A DNA stretch of 62,985 nucleotides from Myxococcales bacterium (lineage in GTDB: Bacteria > Myxococcota_A > Polyangia > GCA-2747355): positions 1 to 62,985 of the forward strand of contig JAGQIK010000479.1 of the NCBI GenBank assembly GCA_020431405.1, in the 5' to 3' direction. Positions within the stretch are counted from its first letter, which is position 1; every line of letters begins with the position of its first letter. Positions 26,070 through 35,213 of this stretch are shown here, piece after piece. Position numbers and translations under genes: made by a program. A model generated the notes under the pieces. It made no database searches, had not been told where the DNA came from, and was given only the letters and a program-made list of their open reading frames with translations.

Positions 26070-29000
26070 CTAGCGCTGCGCGTCGCGCTTGCGCTTCTCG
26101 CGCAGCCCCATCAGGCCCGGCAGCGTATAGGTCGCCGCGACGAAGATGCACGCCAGGCCGATGATCGCGAGCTGGCCTAGCGAGCGCAGGCCGGGGTGGT
26201 CGGCGAGCGCCATATTGCCGAAGCCGACGATGGACGTGCAGGCGCAGAAGAAGAGCACCCAGTAGAGCGCGCCGCGCACGAGCGCCACCGACTCCTTGCC
26301 CTCCTCGAAGCGGTGGATGAAGTGCACGCCGTAGTCGATGCCGATGCCGACGAGCGCCGGCAGCACGACGAAGTTGAACATGTTGAGCTTGATGCCGAGC
26401 ACGTACATCACGCCGAACGTCCAAAGGAACCCGATGCCCAGCGGAACGCAGGCGAGGCCCGCCAGCTTGATGCTGCGAAAGTCGACCCAGCAGGCGACAA
26501 AGACCACCAGCAGCGCGACGACGAAGGCGATCTTGCCGTCGTGCAGCATCACGTCGACCACCTCGGCGATGACCAGCTCGCCGCTCGATGCCGAAAAGTG
26601 GCCCGACGGCGTGACGGCGGCGGCGAGCTTGGGCTGCACCGGCACGAGGCCGGGACGCGCGATGGCGAGCAGGTCGCCGCGCAGGCCGCCTTCGACGGCG
26701 AGCTTCTTGGCCACCGCCTGCGCGTTGCCGAGCACCTGCGCGAAGACGGGCTTGCCGTCGTAGGCGAGCGCGACGAGCTTGGCGCGACAGGCGGCGACGG
26801 CCTTGGCCTCGCCGCCGCAGCCGACCTCGACGCGCTGCCCCTCGACGAAGACCTTCGCGTCGGGCAGCAGGTGCGCGACGCTGACCATCGGGCTGCCTTC
26901 GAACTTGCCGACCTGGTTTTTGAGGCGCCGCGCCTGGCGGCTGTCGCTGATGTTGATGCCGTAATAGACCATGCCGAGCCACGAGTCGCCGTAGCCCGGG
27001 CCGTGAAACGCGCGCCGCACGCTGGGCGGCAGATCGCGCACGCCGAAGGGCGTGGCTTTGGACATGGCGCGCAGCTTCTCGAGGCGGATCTTCTTTTTCG
27101 ACTTGTCGGGCACCAGGCGCCAGCGGCGGCTGTGCAAGAGCTTCGAGATGCCGGCGATCAGCACGCGCTTTTCGGCCTGCCGCTGCGGTACGGCGGCGAG
27201 GATCGACGACGCGCGGCGCACAGCGCTCTTGTCGCCGAGGCGCCGGCGCGTGCGCTCGACGGCATCTAGCGCCGCGCGCAGGCGATGGCGCGACCCGGTG
27301 GCCATCACCGTAGGCGTGAACGACTGACCGAAGCAGTGATCGGAGCGGTGCAGGATCTCGCTGCGCTCGCCGGTGGGGCGCAGCACGCGGTGGTTGTACT
27401 CGAACGACAGCTGCGTGGTGCCGACGACGCCGAAGACGGCCGCCGCGGCTGAAACGACGAGCACCACGCGCGCCGCGCGCAGCGGAGCGCTGGGCTGCTT
27501 CTTTTGCGCGTCGGAGGCGGCCGCGAGGCGCAGCAGGCCGAAGCGCTCGGCGAGCACCAGCAGCGCCGGCTGCACGCACAAAAAGCTCACCAGCGCGAAG
27601 AGCACGCCGAGGCCCGAGATGAAGCCGAACTCGGAGAAGCCGCGAAAGTCGGTGATCAGCAGCGTCAGCAGCGCCGCGGCGCTGGTCAGCGCGGACGTCG
27701 TCGTCGCGCGGCCGGTGCCGAGGATCATCTGGTCGAGGGCCTCCTCGCGCGGCAGCCCCAAGACGCGCACCTCGCGATAGCGGCCGTAGAGCTGGATGCC
27801 GTAATCGATGCCGACGCCGAAGATCACGGCGAACAGAAAACCCGTGACCATGTTGAGCGTGCCGATGGTCAACGCCGTCAGGCCGAACGTCCACGTCAGG
27901 CTCATCGCCAGCGGCAGCAGCACGAAGAGCAGCGCCAGCAGGCGCCGCATGTAGAGCACCAGCACGAGCACGATGCCGGCCACTGCGAGCCAGGCGAGGC
28001 CCGTGATGTCCTCGATGGTGGCCTCGTACTCGGCGATCTTGGCTACGCCGTCGCCGCCGATGTCGACGCGCAGCAGCGGGTCCACCGCGTGGTAGTTGCT
28101 CTTGTCGATGATCGCGCGCAGCTCGCGGCGCAGGCGGCGCAAGCTGGCGATGTCGGAGCCGCCCTTCTTGGGGAACACCAGCACGCCGACGGAGGCGCCG
28201 TCGTAGTGCTGGTAGTGCTCGCTGCGCTGCGCGGCGCTCGCGCGGTACTTGCGAATGAGCTCGGCGACCTCGTCCTTGTCTTTCTTCTTGTCCTTGTCGT
28301 CGTCGTCGAGGTCGACGTAGAGACCGGTGGCGCGCGCGGTCTCGCGCTCGAGCCGGTCGGCGAGGTATTTGTGGATCTTGTGCAGGTCGGCGATGGACGC
28401 GTAGTAGAAGGCGCGGTCGATGAAGAACTGCACCGGCTTGCGGTATTCGACGCGCCCCACGAGCTTGCTCGCGAGCAGCGTCTTGGCCAGCCGCGGCAGA
28501 AAGTCGATGATCGCCTTCATCTTGTTGGGCGGGCGCCAGACGGCGCTGTAGGCGCGCGTGCAGGGCTTTTTCGGCGCGAGGAAGGCGGGCGGCCAGGCGC
28601 TCTTCTTTTCCTTCTTGGAGTCCACCGGCCCGTCCCACCAGTTGACCATCATCCACTTCTTCTGCGGGCCGCGCTCGCGCCGCACGGGCGTCGTGCGGCG
28701 CTCGAGCGAGCAGTGGCGGCCGACGGCCCAGATGCGGTCGGCGCGCAGGCCGTGCAGCGCGCGCATGTCGTCGTCGATGCGGAAGATCTCCTTGACCACG
28801 CGCTTGCCGTCGAAGCGCAGCGCCGTGCCGCGGTCGCCGACGGCGAAGACGGCGTCGGGCCGCTCGCCCCACACCGCGTTAAGGTTGGCGCGCGTGCCGC
28901 TGTCGAGCGCACGCCAGCGCTGCTTGCCGTCGTAGTGCAGCAGCGTGCCGCCGTCGCCGGCGATGAAGACCTGCCCGTCCTTGGCGACCCAAACGCCGCG

Positions 29001-29675
29001 CAGTCGCTGCTTGCTGGGCACCGCGACAGCTGTCAGCACGCCGCCCTTGTCTACGCGCAGCACGGTGCCGCCGTCGCCGACGGCATACAGCACCGAGCCG
29101 TTGCCCGAGACCGCGCGCAGCGTGGCCTTGCTGGAGGAGGCCACGCGATGCCACTTCTTGTCCGCGCCGCGGCGCAGCACGGCGCCGCCGCCGCCCACCG
29201 CGTAGAGCTCGCCCGCGCTGCGGCCCCACAGCCCGCGCAGCGTAACGTCGCTGCCGCTCGACTCGCGCTGCCACGTCTTGCCGTCCCAGTGAAAGACGCG
29301 CCCCTTGGCGCCGGCGGCGAACACGTCGCGCACGGCGAAGCCCCACAGCGCGTAGAGCGGCGCGCCGGTGGGCGTGGCCTTCCAGCGCATGCCGTCGTGC
29401 ACCAGCGCGTGGCCCTGCTCGTCGGTGGCGTAGAGGAAGTTGCGGCTGAGCAGCACCATGAATCCGGTGTCGCTGGGCTGCTTCTTCTGGATGCGGCGCA
29501 GCTCGACCAGGTCGGGGTGATCGGCGGGCAGCAGATCGGCGAGGTCGGTGTTGAAACGCAGCCGCCCGACGAGCATCACGCTCGCCACCGTGGCGACCGT
29601 GGCCACCAGCAGCGTCAGCAGCGGGCGCCGCGTCGTTCGTCGCGCCAGCGCCGTCAGGCGAGAGAGGATGTCCAT
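26070..29675 (-). CDS. RND/MMPL-family exporter with propeller-like insertion in loop 1
   Basis: 1201 residues. TM1 (about 18-36) is followed by the usual start of an RND periplasmic domain (LRFNTDLADLLPADHP). Residues about 78-320 then hold seven repeats of about 35-40 residues ending in VFAAG, LYAVG, VFIAG, VFAVG or IWAVG and often WDG or YDG, a beta-propeller pattern. Two RND membrane halves follow, each with a GVGIDYG- or GIGIDYG-type motif in TM4 (GVGIDYGIQLYGRYRE and GIGIDYGVHFIHRFEEG), as in MMPL/HpnN-like lipid exporters. The loop also has a Lys/Asp-rich segment (DLDDDDKDKKKDKDE). Substrate unknown; a lipid or hopanoid-like cargo is the family expectation. Confidence 0.85.
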   Translation of the reverse strand: MDILSRLTALARRTTRRPLLTLLVATVATVASVMLVGRLRFNTDLADLLPADHPDLVELRRIQKKQPSDTGFMVLLSRNFLYATDEQGHALVHDGMRWKATPTGAPLYALWGFAVRDVFAAGAKGRVFHWDGKTWQRESSGSDVTLRGLWGRSAGELYAVGGGGAVLRRGADKKWHRVASSSKATLRAVSGNGSVLYAVGDGGTVLRVDKGGVLTAVAVPSKQRLRGVWVAKDGQVFIAGDGGTLLHYDGKQRWRALDSGTRANLNAVWGERPDAVFAVGDRGTALRFDGKRVVKEIFRIDDDMRALHGLRADRIWAVGRHCSLERRTTPVRRERGPQKKWMMVNWWDGPVDSKKEKKSAWPPAFLAPKKPCTRAYSAVWRPPNKMKAIIDFLPRLAKTLLASKLVGRVEYRKPVQFFIDRAFYYASIADLHKIHKYLADRLERETARATGLYVDLDDDDKDKKKDKDEVAELIRKYRASAAQRSEHYQHYDGASVGVLVFPKKGGSDIASLRRLRRELRAIIDKSNYHAVDPLLRVDIGGDGVAKIAEYEATIEDITGLAWLAVAGIVLVLVLYMRRLLALLFVLLPLAMSLTWTFGLTALTIGTLNMVTGFLFAVIFGVGIDYGIQLYGRYREVRVLGLPREEALDQMILGTGRATTTSALTSAAALLTLLITDFRGFSEFGFISGLGVLFALVSFLCVQPALLVLAERFGLLRLAAASDAQKKQPSAPLRAARVVLVVSAAAAVFGVVGTTQLSFEYNHRVLRPTGERSEILHRSDHCFGQSFTPTVMATGSRHRLRAALDAVERTRRRLGDKSAVRRASSILAAVPQRQAEKRVLIAGISKLLHSRRWRLVPDKSKKKIRLEKLRAMSKATPFGVRDLPPSVRRAFHGPGYGDSWLGMVYYGINISDSRQARRLKNQVGKFEGSPMVSVAHLLPDAKVFVEGQRVEVGCGGEAKAVAACRAKLVALAYDGKPVFAQVLGNAQAVAKKLAVEGGLRGDLLAIARPGLVPVQPKLAAAVTPSGHFSASSGELVIAEVVDVMLHDGKIAFVVALLVVFVACWVDFRSIKLAGLACVPLGIGFLWTFGVMYVLGIKLNMFNFVVLPALVGIGIDYGVHFIHRFEEGKESVALVRGALYWVLFFCACTSIVGFGNMALADHPGLRSLGQLAIIGLACIFVAATYTLPGLMGLREKRKRDAQR

Positions 29676-29700
29676 CGATCGGGTCTATCTACCACGCTCC

Positions 29701-29730
29701 TTGCGAAACGTGACATCGGAAGGCTATAAG
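29701..29730 (+). promoter_or_regulatory. Promoter of the glycosyltransferase gene
   Basis: TTGCGA (29701-29706), an 18 bp spacer and TATAAG (29725-29730) form a recognisable sigma-70-type promoter. The predicted start is about 4 nt before the ATG at 29741, so the mRNA would be almost leaderless; no Shine-Dalgarno is present. Confidence 0.55.
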
Positions 29731-29740
29731 CGCAGAGCTC

Positions 29741-30892
29741 ATGCGCAAGCGACGCGTCTTCTATCTGATCTCCTCGTTCGCCCAGGGAGGCGCCGAGCGC
29801 CACCTGCTCGAGCTTCTGCGCTGGCTCGACCACGACCGTTTCGAGCCGATGGTCTGCGTGCTGCGCGACAACGTGCACTACACCGGTGACCTCGGCGATC
29901 AGCCGCGCTACCGACTAGGCGCCAACCAGTGGTACTGGCCGGGCCCGCTGACGCGCCTGGTCAGCGCGCTGCGCGACAGCCGCGCCGACATCGTGCACAC
30001 CTACCTCAACGACGCCAACCTGTGGGGCCGGCTGGCGATGCAGCTCGCCCCTAGTGTGCCGATGATCACGTCGGTACACCTCGACGACATGTCGGCCTTC
30101 TATCGCGGCGCCGAGCGGCTGCTGCATCCGCTCAGCGATCGCATCGTGGCGCACTCGGAGAGCATCCGGCGCTTTCTCACCGGTCGCCTCGGCGTGCCCG
30201 ATCATCGCGTGCACGTGATCGTCAACGGCGTCGATCCTCAGCGCTTCGCCGTCGCCGACGAGGCGCAGCGCGCCGCCGCGCGCGCCGCCTTCGACATCGA
30301 GCCGGGACAGTTCATCGCGCTGATGCCGGCCCGCATCGCGGCGCAGAAGAACCAGGACCTCGTCGTCGCGACCCTCGCCGAGATGCGCGAGGCGGGGCGC
30401 CTGCCGGCCAACTTTCGCCTGCTGCTCGCCGGGCGCGTCTCCGAGCGCTGGGTCGACATCAAGACGCGCTACCTGATCCGCCGTCATAGCCTCGGCGACG
30501 TGGTGCGCTTTCTCGGTGCCGTACGCGACATGCAGTCGCTGCTCTGGGCGGCTGACGTGGTGCTCTTGCCGTCGCGCACCGAGGCGTCGCCCATCGCGGC
30601 GCTCGAGGGGCTCAGCGCAGGTCTGCCGGTGGTCATCTCCGACACGTCCAACACCGACACGGTGGTGGTCGACGGCGAGCACGGCTTCGAAGTGCCGAGC
30701 GGCGACCGCGGCGCGCTGGCCGACGCGATCAGCCGCACGCTGGCGCTGACGCACGCCGAGCGCGCCGCCATGGGCCGCGCCGGGCGTCAGCACATCGAGG
30801 CCCACTTCACCACCGAGCGCGTGGGCCGCGACTTCATGGCGCTCTACGACGAGCTCACGCTGGCATCGCGCGCCGCGAGCGGGAATACTTGA
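29741..30892 (+). CDS. Glycosyltransferase family 4 protein
   Basis: 383 residues, GT-B fold, cytosolic or membrane-associated. The N-terminal acceptor domain has FAQGGAERHLLELLRWL, the Gly-rich loop typical of GT4 enzymes. The donor domain includes MPARIAAQKNQD and the EX7E signature RTEASPIAALEGLSAGLPVV near residue 280. GT4 enzymes transfer a sugar from a nucleotide sugar to glycans or lipids; donor and acceptor cannot be read here. It stands alone, without polysaccharide genes nearby. Confidence 0.88.
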   Translation: MRKRRVFYLISSFAQGGAERHLLELLRWLDHDRFEPMVCVLRDNVHYTGDLGDQPRYRLGANQWYWPGPLTRLVSALRDSRADIVHTYLNDANLWGRLAMQLAPSVPMITSVHLDDMSAFYRGAERLLHPLSDRIVAHSESIRRFLTGRLGVPDHRVHVIVNGVDPQRFAVADEAQRAAARAAFDIEPGQFIALMPARIAAQKNQDLVVATLAEMREAGRLPANFRLLLAGRVSERWVDIKTRYLIRRHSLGDVVRFLGAVRDMQSLLWAADVVLLPSRTEASPIAALEGLSAGLPVVISDTSNTDTVVVDGEHGFEVPSGDRGALADAISRTLALTHAERAAMGRAGRQHIEAHFTTERVGRDFMALYDELTLASRAASGNT

Positions 30893-30935
30893 ATAGTCCA
30901 GCCGGTTGCCCCGTCTGGAACACCGCTCGAAAACT

Positions 30936-32084
30936 ATGACGCGCGCGCTTCGATGGACAGCCGCGGCAGGCCTCGTGCTCGCCGCGGTCGGCTGCACCGG
31001 CTCCGGCACGCTCGCGCCCGCAGCGGGCGGCGGCGGCGGCGGAGCAAAGGACCGCTGCGTGACATCGCGCGACCTATCGTGCGCCGAGCAGCGCGCCGTG
31101 CTCGCGATCCGACGCGCTGCCCAGGCCAGCCGCCACGTCTGGGGCGGCCAATTCCGACTGTCCAACCTTCCGATCCTGCTCGTCTCCACCGCCAACCCGG
31201 GCGGCCGCGCGCGCGGCATTCTGATCAACGCGGCGCGCGCGCCTCGCGACGCCCAGCGGGTCGCGACCGAAGCCGTCGCGGGGGCGGAGGTCTATCGCCT
31301 CGATCGCGCGGCGCGCGCGGCCCAGCGCGCGATCCGCAAGGCCAACGGACGGTTCGACAACTTCTTCCGCTTCGAGGGCGCCGAGCTGGTCGCCATGCGC
31401 TACACGCCGCGCGACGCGCGCGGGGTGGCGTCGGCGCGATCGGACTGGCTCGACCTGCTGGTGCACGAGAGCTTCCACGTCTATCAGCAGCGCTGGGAGC
31501 AGCCACCCGACGGCTCGCAGGACGAGTCGCGCTACCCCAAAAACCACGAGGTGCTCGCGCTGGGGCTGCTCGAGGCGAGCATCGCCCTCGACGCGCTGCG
31601 CACGCGTGACGCCGCGCGCTGCCGGCGCTACCTCGGCCAGCTCGTCTCGGCGCGCACGGCCAAGGCCCGCGCCGAGCCTGGGCGGCGTCGCATGGTCGCG
31701 CGCATGGACGGGCTGCAGGAGACGCTCGAGGGCAGCGCCGAGCACTTCGAGCGTCGCGTGCGCGAGCGGCTGGCGCCGCGCCGCACCGCCGCCTGCGTCT
31801 CGGAGCGGGCCGACATCGTCGACGGGATCATCGCGGGCAGCATCCGCGGCGCGCGCGCACGTCAGTTCTTCAGCTGGGAGCTGTTCTACCTGACCGGCGC
31901 CGCGTGGCTGTCGCTGCTCGAGTGCACCAACACGCCCTACCGCCAGGCCATCGAGTCCGGCGCCACGCCCTTCGAGGTCGCGCGCCGGGTGGTCGCGCCT
32001 TCGGGCGAGGCGCTCGCTGCCGCCAAGCGTGCGCAACACTTCGCCAAGCTGCGCCGCGTGACGCGCCGCTTCGCCATCGACTGA
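30936..32084 (+). CDS. Lipoprotein with HExxH motif, putative metallopeptidase
   Basis: 382 residues from the ATG at 30936, which precedes a short signal ending LAAVGC (lipobox AVGC). A Gly/Ala-rich linker follows. LLVHESFHVYQQRW (His near residue 178) is an HExxH zinc motif in a helix-like setting, and LEGSAEHFERR about 87 residues later could supply the third ligand Glu, as in gluzincins. This is inference from motif spacing; the overall family is not recognised. An in-frame start 30 bp upstream would extend the signal with charged residues and is less likely. Confidence 0.68.
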   Translation: MTRALRWTAAAGLVLAAVGCTGSGTLAPAAGGGGGGAKDRCVTSRDLSCAEQRAVLAIRRAAQASRHVWGGQFRLSNLPILLVSTANPGGRARGILINAARAPRDAQRVATEAVAGAEVYRLDRAARAAQRAIRKANGRFDNFFRFEGAELVAMRYTPRDARGVASARSDWLDLLVHESFHVYQQRWEQPPDGSQDESRYPKNHEVLALGLLEASIALDALRTRDAARCRRYLGQLVSARTAKARAEPGRRRMVARMDGLQETLEGSAEHFERRVRERLAPRRTAACVSERADIVDGIIAGSIRGARARQFFSWELFYLTGAAWLSLLECTNTPYRQAIESGATPFEVARRVVAPSGEALAAAKRAQHFAKLRRVTRRFAID

Positions 32085-32227
32085 TCTCTGGCCACCTCGG
32101 AGGCCACGGTGGGGGCTGAGACCCACTGGCAGTGTCGCGCGCGGCCCCCCAGCAGGGATCTTCCAGGCGAAAAAACCTTTCAATTACAAAGCGAAAAGAT
32201 GGCCCATGGGTTGCTCTAACAGCTGAC
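32085..32227. promoter_or_regulatory. Intergenic region before the first protease gene
   Basis: 143 bp. The left part is G+C-rich and includes TGGCC-N8-GGCCA (about 32088-32105), which may help end transcription of the HExxH gene. Bases about 32168-32200 are unusually A+T-rich for this genome (AAAAAACC, TTTCAATTACAAAG) and probably include the protease promoter, though no clean -35/-10 pair is seen. Confidence 0.3.
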
Positions 32228-33733
32228 ATGAGCCGTCGTTCCGCCGCCCTCCTCACCGCCCTCCCGCTCTTCATCACCGCTGCCTGCGCCCCCGACCTCG
32301 ACGGTCAGGGCGGCGAGCGTACGCCCTACGTGGTCAACGGCCAGACGCACTCGGGACACCCGTCGGCTGGCAAGCTGACGCACTCGGGCAGCCTCTGCAC
32401 GGCGACCCTCGTGGGCAAGCGCACCGTGCTGACGGCCGGTCACTGCGTGACGCCCGGCGCCCCGCACACGTTCACCCTCGACGGCGTGGCCTACCAGTCG
32501 GCGCAAGTGATCCGCCATCCGCAGTACAACTCGGCGCAGATCTCCAACGACATCGCGATAATCATCCTCGCCAGCGAGCCGCCGGTGCAGCCCGCCGCGG
32601 TCAACACCACGGTGCCCACGGTCGGCACCGAGATCACCATCGTCGGCTACGGCAAGACCAGCGAGAACAACTCCAACGCCGGCACCAAGCGCATGGCCAA
32701 GAGCACCATCGCCGAGGTCACGCCGACGCGCATCCGCATTCCGCAGTCCACCAGCAACACCATGGGCAATGTCTGCAACGGCGACTCGGGCGGCCCCAGC
32801 TACGCCATCGTCAACGGCCAGGAAGTGCACATCGGCATCCACTCGACCAAGTCGGGTGCCTGCGGCGCCGGCGGCCACGATGTTCGCGTCGACGCCTTCA
32901 TGCAGTGGATCGAGCAGAACGCCGGCGGCGACCTCAACAAGGCCGGCGGCAGCACCACGCCGCCGCCGGGCGGCAACACCCCGCCCGATCCCGGCACGCC
33001 GCCCACGCCTCCGCCCGGTGGCACGACCCCCGGCGACACCACCGCGCCGCGCGTGGTCGTGACCTACCCCGCCGCGCTGGCCAAGATCCCGGCGCAGGTC
33101 GTGATCAAGTCGCAGATCACCGACGACGTCGGTGTGGTTCGCGCCGAGCTGCTCGTCGATGGCCACATCGTCTCCACCGCCAGCGGCACGACCTTCGACT
33201 TCCCGGTCACGCTGCAGCCGGGCGCGCGCATGCTGCAGATCGTCGCCTACGACGCGGCCAACAACAAAGGCCAGGCCAGCGTCGCCGTCACCGTCGAGAG
33301 CAGCGCCACGCCGCCGCCGACCACGCCGCAGCAGCCGAGCGAGCCGAGCCAGCCGCAGACGCCGCAGGCGCCGCCGCAGGCGCAGGGCACCTTCGGCCAG
33401 GTCTGCAGCAACGGACAGGCCTGCCAGAGCGGCATGTGCGGCTTCGATCCCGACACGCAGCAGAACTACTGCACGCAGCAGTGCAGCGGCGGGCAGATCA
33501 ACGACTGTCCCAGCGGCGCGCAGTGCTTCGCCAGCAACACCCCCGGCACCTTCGTCTGCGGTCCGCCCTCGTCAGGTCCCGCTCCGCTGGCCCCGAATCC
33601 GAGCCCGCAGAACCCGCAGCTCGATGGAAGCCAGCTGGTGGGCGGATGCTCGGTGGCGCACGGCGGCGCAGACCTCGGCGTGATGTTCCTCTTGCTCCTC
33701 GGCCTCGCGATCATCTCTCGCCGCTTTCGATAG
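32228..33733 (+). CDS. Secreted trypsin-like serine protease with MYXO-CTERM tail (copy 1)
   Basis: 501 residues. Signal peptide with a possible lipobox (TAAC). S1 protease: VLTAGHC (His near 73), SNDIAI (Asp near 111) and NGDSGGP (Ser near 187), with VVNGQ at the usual mature N-terminus. A Pro/Gly/Thr linker leads to a bacterial Ig-like domain (about 275-360), then a Pro/Gln linker and a Cys-rich module (about 390-450). The tail GGCSVAHGG, a hydrophobic helix and RRFR fit the MYXO-CTERM sorting signal, in which a rhomboid-like or CPBP-type protease trims the protein for surface attachment. Tandem paralogue downstream. Confidence 0.88.
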   Translation: MSRRSAALLTALPLFITAACAPDLDGQGGERTPYVVNGQTHSGHPSAGKLTHSGSLCTATLVGKRTVLTAGHCVTPGAPHTFTLDGVAYQSAQVIRHPQYNSAQISNDIAIIILASEPPVQPAAVNTTVPTVGTEITIVGYGKTSENNSNAGTKRMAKSTIAEVTPTRIRIPQSTSNTMGNVCNGDSGGPSYAIVNGQEVHIGIHSTKSGACGAGGHDVRVDAFMQWIEQNAGGDLNKAGGSTTPPPGGNTPPDPGTPPTPPPGGTTPGDTTAPRVVVTYPAALAKIPAQVVIKSQITDDVGVVRAELLVDGHIVSTASGTTFDFPVTLQPGARMLQIVAYDAANNKGQASVAVTVESSATPPPTTPQQPSEPSQPQTPQAPPQAQGTFGQVCSNGQACQSGMCGFDPDTQQNYCTQQCSGGQINDCPSGAQCFASNTPGTFVCGPPSSGPAPLAPNPSPQNPQLDGSQLVGGCSVAHGGADLGVMFLLLLGLAIISRRFR

Positions 33734-33752
33734 ATAGATAGACAACTAGCCT

Positions 33753-33770
33753 GACGGTCGAGCGACCGTC
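33753..33770. terminator. Perfect hairpin between the two protease genes
   Basis: GACGGTCG-AG-CGACCGTC has 8 bp arms and a 2 nt centre. It sits 20 bp after the first protease stop and 36 bp before the second start, without a T-run. Outer CAAC/GTTG and AGCC/GGCT pairs extend the symmetry. It may act as a terminator, an mRNA stabiliser or an operator for the second gene. Confidence 0.45.
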
Positions 33771-33806
33771 CTGTTGGCTCTGCTCCGCCGGGAACGAAGC
33801 ATTGCC

Positions 33807-35213
33807 ATGCGCAAGACCCTTCTCAGCATCCTCGGCCTCGGCGCCGCCCTCGGCCTCGCGGCCTGCGCTCCCGACGACGTGCTCGTGCACTTCGGCAGCG
33901 AGTCCTCGGCCATCACCGACGGCACCCCGCACAGCGGCCACCCCTCGGTGGGCCAACACACCGCCGGCGGTGGCCTATGCACGGCGACGCTGATCGGCCC
34001 GCGCACCGTGCTGACCGCAGCGCACTGCGGCGCGGGCAGCGGCAACTACTTCGAAGTCGGCGGCCAGCGCATCGCCGCCTCGCAGCGCATCGTTCACCCG
34101 CAGTACAGCGCCTACGGCAACGCCAACGACATCTCGATCCTGATCCTCTCGCAGGCGGTGACGAGCGTACAGCCGACGCCGATCAACATCGCCACGCCCA
34201 CCGTCGGACAGCCGATCACCCTCGTGGGCTACGGCGTGACGAGTGAAAACGGCAGCGACTCGGGCACCAAACGCATCGCCAAGAACTCCATCGCCACCGT
34301 GCGCGCCACGACGATCTCCTTTCTCGGCTCGGGCAACGGCACGGGCAACACGTGCTACGGCGACTCCGGCGGGCCGGCCTTCGTCACCGTCAACGGCGTG
34401 GAGGTCGTCGCCGGCGTGACGTCCTACGGCACGCCGCCCTGCGGCGTCGACGGCGTCGACACGCGCGTGGACGCCTACAAGGACTGGATCGCACAGGTCT
34501 CCAACAACGACGCGCTGATGGGCGAGCCGCCCAAGCCTGCCGACTCGACCGCGCCCACGGTTCGCATCGTCAGCCCGACGCCCGGCGGCAAGGTCGCGAC
34601 GTCGCTGACGCTCTCGGTGGACGCGCGCGACGACACCGGTGTCGCGCGCGTCGAGGTCGCATACGGCGGCGCCATCGCCGCGGTGCGCGACACGGCGCCC
34701 TACGACTTCCAGCTGCAGCTCCAGCCCGGCCAGCACCGCATCGACGTGCGCGCGCTCGATGGCGCGGGCAACCAGGGCACGGCCTCGGTCACCGTGACCG
34801 TCGACGCCGGCGCGACGCCCACGCCGACGCCGTCACCGGGCACCTACGGCGCGTCGTGCAGCGTCGGCGACAACTGCCAATCCAAGATGTGCGCCGAGGA
34901 CCCCGACTACCTCGGTCAGAAGTACTGCACGCAAGCGTGCACCGTGCAGACGGGCTGTCCCAACGGCGGGCAGTGCTACCGCACGGCCGACCCGAGCCTT
35001 CACGTCTGCGGCAAACCGCCCGTGGGCCAAGGCGGCGGCAACAACAGCGGCGGTGGTGGCGGCGGCAGCACACCCGGCACCAACCCCGACGCGCCGAGAC
35101 CGCTCGACGGCGGCTTGACGTGCGCCATGGGCAGCGAGATCGCTGCGCCCCCTCTCGCCTCGCTGCTCGCGCTCGCGCTGCTGCTGCTGCTAGCGCGCCG
35201 CCGCCGGCGCTAG
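33807..35213 (+). CDS. Secreted trypsin-like serine protease with MYXO-CTERM-like tail (copy 2)
   Basis: 468 residues from the ATG at 33807 (signal MRKTLLSILGLGAALGLAAC). Same layout as its upstream neighbour: S1 domain with VLTAAHC (His near 72), ANDISI (Asp near 108) and YGDSGGP (Ser near 187), Ig-like domain (about 250-340), Cys-rich module, Gly/Asn linker and a tail with Cys (LTCAMGS), hydrophobic helix and RRRRR. The two proteases clearly come from a tandem duplication but differ widely in linkers. The gene overlaps the convergent receiver gene by 4 bp. Confidence 0.87.
   Translation: MRKTLLSILGLGAALGLAACAPDDVLVHFGSESSAITDGTPHSGHPSVGQHTAGGGLCTATLIGPRTVLTAAHCGAGSGNYFEVGGQRIAASQRIVHPQYSAYGNANDISILILSQAVTSVQPTPINIATPTVGQPITLVGYGVTSENGSDSGTKRIAKNSIATVRATTISFLGSGNGTGNTCYGDSGGPAFVTVNGVEVVAGVTSYGTPPCGVDGVDTRVDAYKDWIAQVSNNDALMGEPPKPADSTAPTVRIVSPTPGGKVATSLTLSVDARDDTGVARVEVAYGGAIAAVRDTAPYDFQLQLQPGQHRIDVRALDGAGNQGTASVTVTVDAGATPTPTPSPGTYGASCSVGDNCQSKMCAEDPDYLGQKYCTQACTVQTGCPNGGQCYRTADPSLHVCGKPPVGQGGGNNSGGGGGGSTPGTNPDAPRPLDGGLTCAMGSEIAAPPLASLLALALLLLLARRRRR

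Noticed and set aside
33728-33742. Microsatellite TAGATAGATAGA after the first protease gene
   Set aside because: Only three units; no evidence of a phase-variable role because it lies after the stop codon.
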